From Arthrobacter oryzae (GTDB lineage: Bacteria > Actinomycetota > Actinomycetes > Actinomycetales > Micrococcaceae), in contig NZ_JAUSSM010000006.1 of NCBI RefSeq assembly GCF_030812315.1, positions 267,053 to 331,052 on the forward strand: a stretch of DNA of 64,000 nt, read 5' to 3'. Below are positions 1 through 7,108 of this stretch, piece after piece. Made by a program: the position numbers and the translations under genes. Below the pieces are notes generated by a model. The model was not told where the DNA came from. It saw only the letters and a program-made list of their open reading frames with translations, and made no database searches. Each line of letters starts with the position of its first letter. The stretch's first letter is position 1.

Positions 1-2
1 TT

Positions 3-230
3 TCGCAGGTCAGGCTCTGTATGGCACAGGTGCAAGGCCTGGAGCTGGTGCAACCCGAACGTATTGTCAGGGAGCACCAGCACCTGCTCGACCTCATCGG
101 GTCCGGTGACGGCGCGGCTGCCAGTGCATTCCTGGATGAGCACCTGAGCCGGCCCCGGGAACGCCTGGTCGCAGCGGTAGGCGGCGTGCCCGGTCCTGAG
201 GCCGACCTCGGATCGTCGCTGGACAGCTGA
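3..230 (+). CDS. GntR-family regulator, C-terminal end only (FCD domain)
   Basis: The frame is open at the left edge of the window and ends at a TGA at 228-230. The readable 75 residues contain the pattern I-V-x-E-H-x-x-L-L-D-L-I-x-x-G-D followed by A-x-A-F-L-x-E-H-L, which is the last helical pair of the FCD effector domain in FadR/GntR regulators. Its HTH domain must lie upstream of the window. It converges on rpmJ with an 11-bp gap. The assignment rests on the C-terminal motif only, so subfamily and target are unknown. Confidence 0.6.
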   Translation, partial: SQVRLCMAQVQGLELVQPERIVREHQHLLDLIGSGDGAAASAFLDEHLSRPRERLVAAVGGVPGPEADLGSSLDS

Positions 231-241
231 GCGCAGCGGAC

Positions 242-364
242 CTAGCCTTGGCGCGCCTTCATCCGGGGATTCTTCTTATTGATGACAAAGGTCCTGCCGC
301 GGCGCCGCACGATCTGCGCGCCGGGTAGTTTCTTCAGTGCCCGCAGTGAGTTTCGTACTTTCAT
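242..364 (-). CDS. rpmJ: 50S ribosomal protein L36, cysteine-free (zinc-independent) form
   Basis: This 40-residue protein begins [19 protein letters not shown] and continues with [21 protein letters not shown]. That is the longer bacterial L36 paralogue. It has no cysteine, so the zinc-ribbon ligands of the ordinary C+ L36 are absent. In many actinobacteria C- ribosomal proteins are made under zinc starvation so that ribosomal zinc is released. It lies 49 bp downstream of the CobW-like gene on the same strand, so both probably share the Zur-box promoter at 1538-1558. The gene is very short and lies on the minus strand. Confidence 0.93.
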   Translation of the reverse strand: MKVRNSLRALKKLPGAQIVRRRGRTFVINKKNPRMKARQG

Positions 365-413
365 GGGTTTCTCCTACTTGGTTGGGCTGGGATGGGGGAG
401 CGGCCTGCCCTGG

Positions 414-1526
414 CTACGAAGTCAGGCTGAAGTCGAACGGGTCGGGCAGGTCGGCGGGGCCGGCGTCCATTTCGGCGTCGGTGAGCTGGCAGTCCTCGAG
501 CAGCCGGGCGAATTCCGCCGGGTCGAGGTGCTCACCGGTTGCCGCGATCACGGTTCCCCGATCGCCGTTGTCGGGGTGCCAATCCAGGTAGGCGTCGCTG
601 TCCGTTGCCCGACCGGCCGAAGGCTTCGCCGTCTGATCGGCCAGCCAGGGTCCAGTGTTTTCGAGCCAGATGCGCGGTCCGATGCCCTGGATGGCAATCC
701 TGCACCCCGGGGCTGTCGCGATCCACAGCCGGCCGCGCAGCCAGCAGCACCCCTCGGCGAGGGTTGCCAGGGCATGCCGGAATCTTTCGGCGTGGAGTGG
801 GCGCCGGACTCTTTGGGTGACAGTGATGAATGGTGAGGCGGATGCCCCGGCGGGGATGCGCACGGAGCCGGGGATGGTCCTTCCCATCGCCTCGGCGTAG
901 TCGTGGCTGCCGCGCTGTTCGGCGTCCGCGATGTCAGTGATGCGCGCGTGTGGTGCCAGCTCGCCGAGGAGCTGCCCGCCACGCGCGCGATGGTCCGGGT
1001 TCACCGGAAACAGCAGCGGATCGGCCAGCAGGACGGTGTCGCTGAAGGCAAGTTCACCAATGAGGAACTCTCCGGGGGTGCGCTGGTCCTCCGGCGTCGG
1101 GGTGAATCCGGACTCGAACAGGGTGTGGTGGTCCCAGATCTGGTCCTCGCAGGCGTCCGGAGCACATGCCAGCACCACTGAACCGACGGTGAAACGGCTG
1201 GTCAAACCCTGTTTCAGGGCGTTGACGGCTGCCATGGCGGGGACAGCCGGAGGCAAAGCGATGATGATGTGCTCCACGCCGCGGGCAAGCAGGCGTTCAA
1301 CGGTCGGGACCACGTCGAGGCGCACTGTGCAGCTCAGGCACCCGTGCTCCAGGCTGTTCTCTTCCCGGTCCACAGGCGAGTCGGGGCCGAAGACGCGACG
1401 GACAACGACGCCGTCGTCCAGCAGGTCATGCACAACGAGAACGGCCACCGGGTGCGCTGCAGCCAGCATTTCGCAGGCGCGCTGGCGGCAGAGGGTGTCG
1501 AGGGAACTGACGACTGTAAGAAGCAT
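414..1526 (-). CDS. CobW/COG0523-like protein without a Walker A motif, probably zinc-starvation induced
   Basis: The 370-residue protein resembles COG0523 (CobW/P47K) GTPases that serve as metallochaperones or in low-zinc physiology. The family metal motif appears as C63-L-S-C66-T-V-R, and a CobW C-terminal domain follows in the second half (around V-T-Q-R-V-R-R-P-L-H-A-E-R-F). The N-terminus, where GxxGxGKT should stand, reads V-V-S-S-L-D-T-L-C-R-Q-R, so no P-loop is visible. Comparable P-loop-less proteins occur beside C- ribosomal protein genes in actinobacteria. The start at 1526 lies 12 bp from a palindromic Zur-like box, and rpmJ follows downstream. GTP binding should not be assumed. 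Confidence 0.8.
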   Translation of the reverse strand: MLLTVVSSLDTLCRQRACEMLAAAHPVAVLVVHDLLDDGVVVRRVFGPDSPVDREENSLEHGCLSCTVRLDVVPTVERLLARGVEHIIIALPPAVPAMAAVNALKQGLTSRFTVGSVVLACAPDACEDQIWDHHTLFESGFTPTPEDQRTPGEFLIGELAFSDTVLLADPLLFPVNPDHRARGGQLLGELAPHARITDIADAEQRGSHDYAEAMGRTIPGSVRIPAGASASPFITVTQRVRRPLHAERFRHALATLAEGCCWLRGRLWIATAPGCRIAIQGIGPRIWLENTGPWLADQTAKPSAGRATDSDAYLDWHPDNGDRGTVIAATGEHLDPAEFARLLEDCQLTDAEMDAGPADLPDPFDFSLTS

Positions 1527-1537
1527 TCCACCACTCT

Positions 1538-1558
1538 AAATGAGAATGGTTCGCATTT
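1538..1558. promoter_or_regulatory. Zur-type operator
   Basis: A 21-bp inverted repeat has arms AAATGNGAA and TTCNCATTT around a 3-bp centre (TGG). It sits just upstream of the CobW-like gene that leads to the zinc-free rpmJ. Position, AT-rich arms and the downstream genes fit a Zur operator repressed when zinc is plentiful. The stop codon of the decayed TetR remnant overlaps its outer edge. Confidence 0.7.
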
Positions 1559-1856
1559 ACAACCTCGTTCGGTACTCCTCTACTCGAGCGTCATGGCTTT
1601 TCGGGTCGCGAGCCCTTTCCAGGCCGTCAAGGACCAGATCCAGTCCAAAAATGAACTCGTCGGCGAAGTTTTAACCCGGCTGCAGGACGTGCCGGGACGT
1701 AAGTTCCGCCAGATGGGGATATTCGTCGGCGCGCAAATTCGCGAGCATCAACTGTGCCATCGCAGCCGCTTGCTCCCCGGAGTCGAACGGCAAGCCTTTT
1801 TCCTGTTTTGCCAAGCCGTAAATGTACGCGTCCAGGGCGGAAAACGCGTGTGCTGT
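1557..1856 (-). pseudogene. TetR-family regulator remnant (C-terminal effector domain, one nonsense codon)
   Basis: Read on the minus strand, this stretch gives M-T-A-H-A-F-S-A-L-D-A-Y-I-Y-G, then L-P-F-D and D-E-Y-P-H-L-A-E-L, then L-Q-P-G, a TAA at 1671-1673, and in the same frame N-F-A-D-E-F-I-F-G-L-D-L-V-L-D-G-L-E-R. This is the end of a TetR C-terminal ligand domain, where a Tyr codon is expected at the TAA. The HTH and first half are missing, and unrelated DUF4386 coding sequence begins on the opposite strand at about 1858. It is therefore a truncated gene with a later point nonsense mutation. Confidence 0.75.
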
Positions 1857-1857
1857 C

Positions 1858-2323
1858 ATGGCCTGCATCTTCGTCGTCACCCTGCTGGACATCGTGGTCG
1901 CCGCTGCCTGGTATGCACTCTTCCAGCCCACGAATCGCAGGCTGTCCGCTGTTGCAGCGTGGGTCCGCGTCATCTTCGCTGGACTGTTCATGTTGGCCGC
2001 CGGTCATCTGGCGAATGCGTTCAGCCTCCTCGGTCAACCGGATGGCGCTGCAGGCGATTCAGCAGTTCAACAGCATGTGGCTCATCAGCCTTGGCCTGTT
2101 CGGCATCCATCTCTTGCTGATCGGCTACCTGGCCGTGCGTTCCGGTTTCATGGCCGGGATCTTTGGCATCCTGTTGGCCATTGCCGGGCTCGGGTGTATC
2201 GCTGACGCCGTTGGAACTGCCTTGAGTGTGGACTTCCCGGTCGTTTTCGGGTCATTCGGGTTCGTCGGCGAAGTTGCCATCATCTTCTGGCTCCTTATCA
2301 TGGGCCGGCGCCTCGTCGCTTGA
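1858..2323 (+). pseudogene. DUF4386-type membrane protein, 5' truncated and frameshifted
   Basis: Frame 1 encodes membrane segments beginning M-A-C-I-F-V-V-T-L-L-D-I-V-V-A-A-A-W-Y and reaching F-S-L-L-G-Q near 2033. The continuation M-A-L-Q-A-I-Q-Q-F-N-S-M-W-L-I-S-L-G-L-F-G and G-E-V-A-I-I-F-W-L-L-I-M-G lies in the next frame. The order of segments matches DUF4386 integral membrane proteins, which have about 220-240 residues. The first membrane helix is missing and a few residues are probably lost at the frameshift (2030-2042). The 5' breakpoint abuts the TetR remnant, so one deletion may have damaged both genes. Confidence 0.7.
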
Positions 2324-2395
2324 GCTCATGTTCTGCGGTCCGCGGCGGCGTCCGTAGGGTGGCATACTTCTTGGTGACTGGAATCTGGGGGACAC

Positions 2396-2827
2396 ATGAC
2401 GATCGAGCCTTACCTGATCTGGGCGCTGTTCGTTGGCGGTGCCACCTTTTCATTCGTCCGCATTGTGCGGAAGGCAGGACGCCATGAACGGTTGACGGCC
2501 GGCTGGCCAAGGGTGCAGGCCATTGTGACCGGAAGTGTGGCTGGACGGAGCAACGGAGCCGGCGGTACGACCAGCCGCCGTCGCTATTTCCCCACCTACC
2601 AGTTCGCCGACTCCTACGGGACACTGTTTGCCGGCGAATCCGAGGTGTCTTCCGCCGGCCAGCCTGTCCCGGGAACGTTCGTAGAGGTGACGTACAACCC
2701 CCTCAACCCGAACCAGTCATTCCAGGTGTCGTCCCAGAACAAAATCGCGATCGGCTGCATGATCCCTTTCTTCGCGGTATTCGCTGTTGTTTCGTTCGTG
2801 TTTATCACTCTCTTCGGGCGGGGCTGA
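2396..2827 (+). CDS. DUF3592 domain membrane protein A
   Basis: The 143-residue protein has an N-terminal membrane segment (residues about 5-25), a central soluble domain of DUF3592 type with Y-F-P-T-Y-Q-F-A-D-S-Y-G and V-P-G-T-F-V-E-V-T-Y-N-P-L-N-P, and a C-terminal membrane segment (about 118-140). Y-N-P-x-N-P is typical of DUF3592, a family of unknown function. A second copy follows after 3 bp, so the two form a tandem pair and are probably co-transcribed and may work together. Confidence 0.75.
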   Translation: MTIEPYLIWALFVGGATFSFVRIVRKAGRHERLTAGWPRVQAIVTGSVAGRSNGAGGTTSRRRYFPTYQFADSYGTLFAGESEVSSAGQPVPGTFVEVTYNPLNPNQSFQVSSQNKIAIGCMIPFFAVFAVVSFVFITLFGRG

Positions 2828-2830
2828 GGC

Positions 2831-3256
2831 GTGGATCCGATGACATCGCCGTTCGTGCTGCTGACCGGATTGATGCTGGTGCTGGGCCTGGTCCAAGCGG
2901 GTCTGTCCCTGGTCGCGTCATTCCGGCGGCGGCGCTTGCTCCGCGGCTGGATACTGGCGCAGGCCACGGTCACCGGAAACATGCACGGCACAGACGGCCC
3001 TGCCAGCAAGGGCATGCACCGCTTCGCCCCGACCTACGAGTTCCAAGACGCCCACGGCCAGCGGTGGCTGGGCCAGGCGGATACCTACGGCCCGGACCAG
3101 GAGATCATCGGCACTATCATTCCCGTGATGTACAACCCGGCCAACCCCGCTGAATCTACCCGCCCGGTCCGGTTCATCTCCAAGGGCCGGTTGGCGACGA
3201 GCCTCCTCGTGGCCGGTTTCGGGGCCGCGGCGATGTTTGGGACGCAGCTCCGTTAG
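2831..3256 (+). CDS. DUF3592 domain membrane protein B
   Basis: This 141-residue paralogue of the preceding gene shares its layout: membrane segment, soluble domain with R-F-A-P-T-Y-E-F-Q-D-A-H-G-Q and I-I-P-V-M-Y-N-P-A-N-P, and a final hydrophobic segment. The GTG start at 2831 is 3 bp after the previous stop; an ATG at 2840 is a possible alternative. The stop falls where the damaged region 3257-3344 begins. Function is unknown. Confidence 0.7.
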   Translation: MDPMTSPFVLLTGLMLVLGLVQAGLSLVASFRRRRLLRGWILAQATVTGNMHGTDGPASKGMHRFAPTYEFQDAHGQRWLGQADTYGPDQEIIGTIIPVMYNPANPAESTRPVRFISKGRLATSLLVAGFGAAAMFGTQLR

Positions 3257-3344
3257 TTGGCCGCCAGGCACTAGCCGCCACACTTGGGCCTGCAGGCTGC
3301 AAGCCGCCTGAGTCCGGCTTGCGATCTGGTCGCGTCGGGAGCCG

Positions 3345-3638
3345 GTGACTGTGCTGGGGGCCTGGATGTCAGGCAGCGGACCCGAGGAAGTGGGGAACAT
3401 TTTCCGCCAGTTGGAAAGCTCCTTCTCGGACTGCACGTCTTACTCGCACGAGGTAGTTGCGGCCGACGTGATCGGGGATGTGGCCTACACCGTTGGCTAC
3501 GAGCACACGAGTGCCTCGGTGAACCGAGAACCGAGGACGTACACCCTCCGCGTAACCCAGGTGTACCGCCGCGAAGAGGGGGAGTGGAAGGTGGCTCACC
3601 GTCACGCCGACACAGTGGTGAAACCGGAAGTGCCGTAG
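3345..3638 (+). CDS. SnoaL/NTF2-fold protein, probably missing its N-terminus
   Basis: The 97 residues include V-L-G-A-W-M-S-G, I-F-R-Q-L-E-S-S-F-S-D-C, V-A-Y-T-V-G-Y-E-H-T and T-L-R-V-T-Q-V-Y-R-R-E-E-G-E-W-K-V, typical of SnoaL/DUF4440 proteins. Normal members have 125-150 residues with a first helix ending in x-R-x-A-M-W-S-R-x-D-P-V-T. Such residues (V-R-L-A-I-W-S-R-R-E-P) are encoded in frame upstream of the GTG start, but a TGA at 3309-3311 blocks the frame. The gene therefore looks truncated and may no longer be functional. GGGAG stands 3 bp before the GTG. Confidence 0.55.
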   Translation: MTVLGAWMSGSGPEEVGNIFRQLESSFSDCTSYSHEVVAADVIGDVAYTVGYEHTSASVNREPRTYTLRVTQVYRREEGEWKVAHRHADTVVKPEVP

Positions 3639-3791
3639 GGAGCCAGGCCGCCATGGGTGCTGTTATTGAGGACTGCAAGCGCCGAACCGTCGTCTAGACT
3701 TTACGGAGCATCATCGGTATTTGGGGCAGCCGATCATGGATTCCCCGTGCTATGAGCGCCATCGGCCAACAGAAACGGGAATCTAAGAACT

Positions 3792-4751
3792 ATGAGTCAC
3801 CCCAGCTACCCTCATTCGCCCCAGCATGACGCCGGAGCAGGAGCTCCCCCGATCCCGCCATCCGGCTTCGGAGGGCAGTACCCGGGTGGACAGGGTGGCT
3901 ACCAGCCAGGACCCGGCCCGGGCCCCTATGGACACGTTCCCTACGCCAATGGTCCGGGGAAGTCCTTCGTCACCACCTGGATCCTGTCCCTTCTCCTGGG
4001 CGGGCTAGGTGTGGACCGCTTTTACCTTGGCAAGATCGGCACCGGGATCGCCAAGCTGCTGACCGGCGGCGGATTCGGCATCTGGTCCATCGTGGACCTG
4101 ATCATCACTCTGACCGGAAGCGCCAGGGACAAGGACGGCCGTCCGCTGGAAGGGTACCCGGAGAACAAGAAGATGGCATGGATCGTCACCGGTGTCGTCT
4201 GGGTCGTCGGCATTATCGTGGGAACCGTTGTCACGCTGGCATCCATTGCGTCCGCGGCGGCCATGGTGGATGAACTCCAGAAGTCCCCGGCGACACAGTC
4301 TGCCGAAGCAAAGGACCCCGCAGCTACGGAAGCGGCGCCTGCTCCGTCCTCGGGAACCGCCAACGACGCGAACTCCTTCGTGGTCACCGTGTCCGAGGGG
4401 AACACGGTGAAGGTCAGCGTCATTGACTCCGTCTATGTCACTGAGATTCCCACTCAGTCCTACCTGAAGCCGAACAACGGAGGATTCCTCCTGGTAGAAG
4501 TCTCCTGGGAGACGCTGGCCGGAACCAGCAGCTCCAACCCTGCAAACTTCGAGGCATACGATGCGGACGGCAAGGAAGGCGAACGTATCTACCTGGAGGA
4601 GGGGGCCCTGCCGACTGAAGACAGCCAAGCGGGACAGGTCCACGGCGGGGTGATTGCGTTCGACATCAAAAATGGTCCGACGACTATCGCGATCACCGAT
4701 GACTTCGGCGACAAGGCATCGACCTTCACCCTGACTCCTCCGGTCGGTTAG
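3792..4751 (+). CDS. TM2 domain membrane protein with extracytoplasmic C-terminal domain
   Basis: The 319-residue protein has a Pro/Gly/Tyr-rich cytoplasmic head (1-55), a TM2 domain (about 57-110) with W-I-L-S-L-L-L-G-G-L-G-V-D-R-F-Y-L-G, a further membrane helix (about 129-152), a short Ala/Pro/Ser linker and a soluble domain (about 190-319). That last domain resembles the DUF4352 type of secreted immunoglobulin-like domain (S-F-V-V-T-V-S-E-G, G-G-F-L-L-V-E-V-S-W-E). TM2 proteins are common in actinobacteria and have no agreed function. A strong terminator follows at 4771. Confidence 0.8.
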   Translation: MSHPSYPHSPQHDAGAGAPPIPPSGFGGQYPGGQGGYQPGPGPGPYGHVPYANGPGKSFVTTWILSLLLGGLGVDRFYLGKIGTGIAKLLTGGGFGIWSIVDLIITLTGSARDKDGRPLEGYPENKKMAWIVTGVVWVVGIIVGTVVTLASIASAAAMVDELQKSPATQSAEAKDPAATEAAPAPSSGTANDANSFVVTVSEGNTVKVSVIDSVYVTEIPTQSYLKPNNGGFLLVEVSWETLAGTSSSNPANFEAYDADGKEGERIYLEEGALPTEDSQAGQVHGGVIAFDIKNGPTTIAITDDFGDKASTFTLTPPVG

Positions 4752-4770
4752 CAGTCGATCCACGCCTGGC

Positions 4771-4807
4771 AAAAACCCGCGGTCCCCGAAGTGGGGCGGC
4801 GGGTTTT
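4771..4807 (+). terminator. Intrinsic terminator after the TM2 gene
   Basis: An inverted repeat AAAAACCCGC / GCGGGTTTTT encloses a smaller TCCCC/GGGG hairpin and ends in TTTTT. Because both ends carry A/T runs it can act in both directions, between the TM2 gene and the convergent LacI gene. Confidence 0.85.
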
Positions 4808-4862
4808 TGCTTGTGTTCCCGGAAGGGTCGAACAGTGAGGGAACCCTCCCCGGGCGCGTTGC

Positions 4863-5882
4863 TCAGGCGTGCCTGGGCGGGCCGCTGGATTCGCGGGGAA
4901 TGAGTGTTGGCATGGCCCGGCGTATGTGGGGTTCCTTGCCTGGGTTGACGATGAGGTCTATGGCGGTGCCGGCGATCTGGTCGAGGGGGACGCGAACAGA
5001 GGACAGGGGGGTGGGGAGCCTCGCCGAGAGCGGTATGTCGTTGTAGCCGACCAGCGCAAGGCCTGCTCCGACGGTAATGCGGGATCGGTGGGCGGCTGCC
5101 ATGATCCCCATGGCAATGTTGTCATTCGCGGCGAACACGGCGGTCGGGCGCTTCCCGGCGCTTTTCGCCAGCAGGGTTTCCCCTGCCGTGAATCCGTTTT
5201 CGATGCCGTAGCCAGCGGCGATCAGCCAATCGTCCCGCGCGTCGATCCTTGCTTCTCCCATCGCACGGCGGGCGCCGGCCAGGCGGGCGATGCCCGTGGA
5301 CGTGAAGGCGGGGCCGGTGACGACGGCGATGTCGCGGTGGCCCAGGTCGATGAGGTGGCGGACGGCCAGGTAGCCGCCCACTTCATCGTCCCCCAGGGCC
5401 GACGGGCTCTCACCGTCGGTGCGCAGCACCAGGGCGTGGGCCACGCCGCGTTTCCGCAGCAGCCGGGGGAGCTCGTCGTCGAGCCGGGCCGTGGCCAGGA
5501 TGAGGCCGTCCACATTCCGGTCGAGGAGTGTTTCCGCCGCGCGGCGTTCGTCGTCCGGGTCGTCGCCGCTGGTGGCCACCATGGCGAAGTATCCGCGGGC
5601 CGCGGCAGCGCGTTCCAGTTCCTCGAACATCAATGCCATCACCGTGTCGCTCAGGCGTGGCACGAGCACTCCGAGCGTGCGGGTTTCGCCCCTGCGCAGG
5701 CTGGAGGCGAAGGAGTTCCTGCGGTATCCGAGCTCCTCGGCGACTTTGCGGACGTGGACGGCTGCCGCAGACCGGGACGCTGTGCCGCGCTCGTCCAGTG
5801 CGCGGCTGGCGGTCGAAAGACTCACCCCGCTGGCGGCCGCGACGTCCCTCAGGGTGACGGTCGTGCCTGGGGCCGGTTCCAT
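4863..5882 (-). CDS. LacI-family regulator of the aldolase/Nramp-like operon
   Basis: The 339-residue protein starts M-E-P-A-P-G-T-T-V-T-L-R-D-V-A-A-A-S-G-V-S-L-S-T-A-S-R-A-L (positions separated), the LacI helix-turn-helix with hinge helix, followed by a periplasmic-binding-protein-like effector domain (L-G-V-L-V-P-R-L-S-D-T onwards). The ATG at 5882 is preferred over that at 5888 because AGGAG lies about 7 bp upstream of it. The gene is divergent from the aldolase gene, and two operator-like sites lie between them at 5976-6001. It probably represses that operon and itself until an unknown inducer binds. Confidence 0.88.
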   Translation of the reverse strand: MEPAPGTTVTLRDVAAASGVSLSTASRALDERGTASRSAAAVHVRKVAEELGYRRNSFASSLRRGETRTLGVLVPRLSDTVMALMFEELERAAAARGYFAMVATSGDDPDDERRAAETLLDRNVDGLILATARLDDELPRLLRKRGVAHALVLRTDGESPSALGDDEVGGYLAVRHLIDLGHRDIAVVTGPAFTSTGIARLAGARRAMGEARIDARDDWLIAAGYGIENGFTAGETLLAKSAGKRPTAVFAANDNIAMGIMAAAHRSRITVGAGLALVGYNDIPLSARLPTPLSSVRVPLDQIAGTAIDLIVNPGKEPHIRRAMPTLIPRESSGPPRHA

Positions 5883-5947
5883 GCGCATTCTCCTGTTCGG
5901 GGTGGTCTTAGTAGACACTCTATTTCCTCTTGTTCGGAACTTGCCCC

Positions 5948-6001
5948 TTGACAGTGACGTGGGCCACGCCGCAGAATGAAAACGTTCCCGCAAACGTTCT
6001 C
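5948..6001 (+). promoter_or_regulatory. Promoter and two tandem LacI-type operators before the aldolase gene
   Basis: TTGACA at 5948-5953 and CAGAAT at 5972-5977 make a sigma70-type promoter with an 18-bp spacer. Directly downstream lie TGAAAACGTTCCC (5976-5988) and GCAAACGTTCTCA (5989-6001), two adjacent sites centred on AACGTT as expected for LacI-family dimers. Repressor bound there would block the transcription start. Confidence 0.65.
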
Positions 6002-6044
6002 ACATTCTAGCGGGACTACCGACCACAAGACAGAGGAAGCTCTC

Positions 6045-6980
6045 ATGACCATCGATCTTCGCGGGCTCGTTCCCGCACCTGTAACCCCGTTCAACCGCGA
6101 CGGCAGCGTCGACGTCGACGCGATCCACCGCCTCGGTGGCTGGCTGGGCAGCGTTGAGGGCGTCAAGGGCCTCGTGGTCCTGGGCCACGCCGGGGAGGGG
6201 ACCTTCCTCACCCAGGACGAGCAGGCACTCGTCATTCGTGAGTTCAAGAACGCCGTCAACGGCGAGATCCCGATCATCGCCGGCATCACCGGCGAGGGCA
6301 ACACTGTCGCTGCCCTGGAAGCGAAGCGCGCGGTTGACGCAGGCGCCGAGGCCGGACTCGTCTACCCTTCGCACGGCTGGCTGCGCTTCGGCTACCAGAA
6401 GGGTGCCCCGCAGACCCGCTACAAGGAAATCTACGAGACCTCGGGGCTGCCGCTGATCCTTTTCCAGTACCCGGACGCCACCAAGGCCACCTACGACCTG
6501 GAAACCCAGCTTGAGATCGCGGGACAGGAAGGCGTGTTCGCCACCAAGAACGGTGTCCGGAACATGAAGCGCTGGGACACCGAGATTCCCGTGCTGCGCG
6601 CCACCTACCCCGAGCTGCAGATCCTCACCTGCCACGACGAGTACCTGCTGCACACCATGTTCGACGTCGACGGCGCGCTCGTCGGCTACGGCGGACTCGC
6701 CCCCGAACCCCTGGTGGAGCTCATCGCCGCCGGCAAGGCCAAGGACTACGCGGCCGCCCGTGCGATCCACGACCGCCTCCTGCCGGTGACCAAGAATGTC
6801 TACCACCGCGGGTCCCACATGGAAGGCACCGTGGCATTGAAGGAAGGCCTCGTCGCCCGCGGCATCCTTGAGCATGCCACGGTCCGGCCTCCGCTGCTTC
6901 CCTTGGCCGAAGGAGCCGGCGATGAAATCGCCCTGGCCCTGAAGTCCGCGAACCTGGGCAGCGTCACCGTTCCCGCCTGA
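6045..6980 (+). CDS. DHDPS/N-acetylneuraminate lyase family class I aldolase
   Basis: The 311-residue TIM-barrel enzyme shows G47-H-A-G-E-G52 (the family G-x-x-G-E motif), Y142 in L-F-Q-Y-P-D and the Schiff-base lysine K168 in F-A-T-K-N-G. Members catalyse pyruvate-type aldol or dehydratase reactions on keto-sugar acids or related compounds. It is unlikely to be the housekeeping DapA, because it lies in a LacI-controlled catabolic operon with a transporter. The GAGGAAG sequence precedes the ATG at 6045. The substrate cannot be read from the sequence. Confidence 0.85.
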   Translation: MTIDLRGLVPAPVTPFNRDGSVDVDAIHRLGGWLGSVEGVKGLVVLGHAGEGTFLTQDEQALVIREFKNAVNGEIPIIAGITGEGNTVAALEAKRAVDAGAEAGLVYPSHGWLRFGYQKGAPQTRYKEIYETSGLPLILFQYPDATKATYDLETQLEIAGQEGVFATKNGVRNMKRWDTEIPVLRATYPELQILTCHDEYLLHTMFDVDGALVGYGGLAPEPLVELIAAGKAKDYAAARAIHDRLLPVTKNVYHRGSHMEGTVALKEGLVARGILEHATVRPPLLPLAEGAGDEIALALKSANLGSVTVPA

Positions 6981-7004
6981 TCTCCGGATCTCCGGATCTC
7001 CGGA
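6981..7004. repeat. Three tandem copies of an 8-bp unit
   Basis: The unit TCTCCGGA is repeated three times directly after the aldolase stop codon and is followed by a partial copy. It is probably slippage-prone spacer sequence. Confidence 0.8.
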
Positions 7005-7010
7005 TCTCTC

Positions 7011-7036
7011 AAGGATGGCGGGCAACCGCCATCCTT
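7011..7036 (+). terminator. Stem-loop between aldolase and transporter genes
   Basis: A perfect 11-bp stem, AAGGATGGCGG pairing with CCGCCATCCTT, closes a GCAA tetraloop. There is no clean T-run after it, so it may be a partial terminator or an mRNA-processing and stability element that lowers expression of the transporter relative to the aldolase. Confidence 0.6.
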
Positions 7037-7108
7037 ATCCAAATGCTTTATTCTCCAATTAGGTCAACGACGACCCCCAGCACCGCAGCTGGAGAAGGAG
7101 GACTCGCA

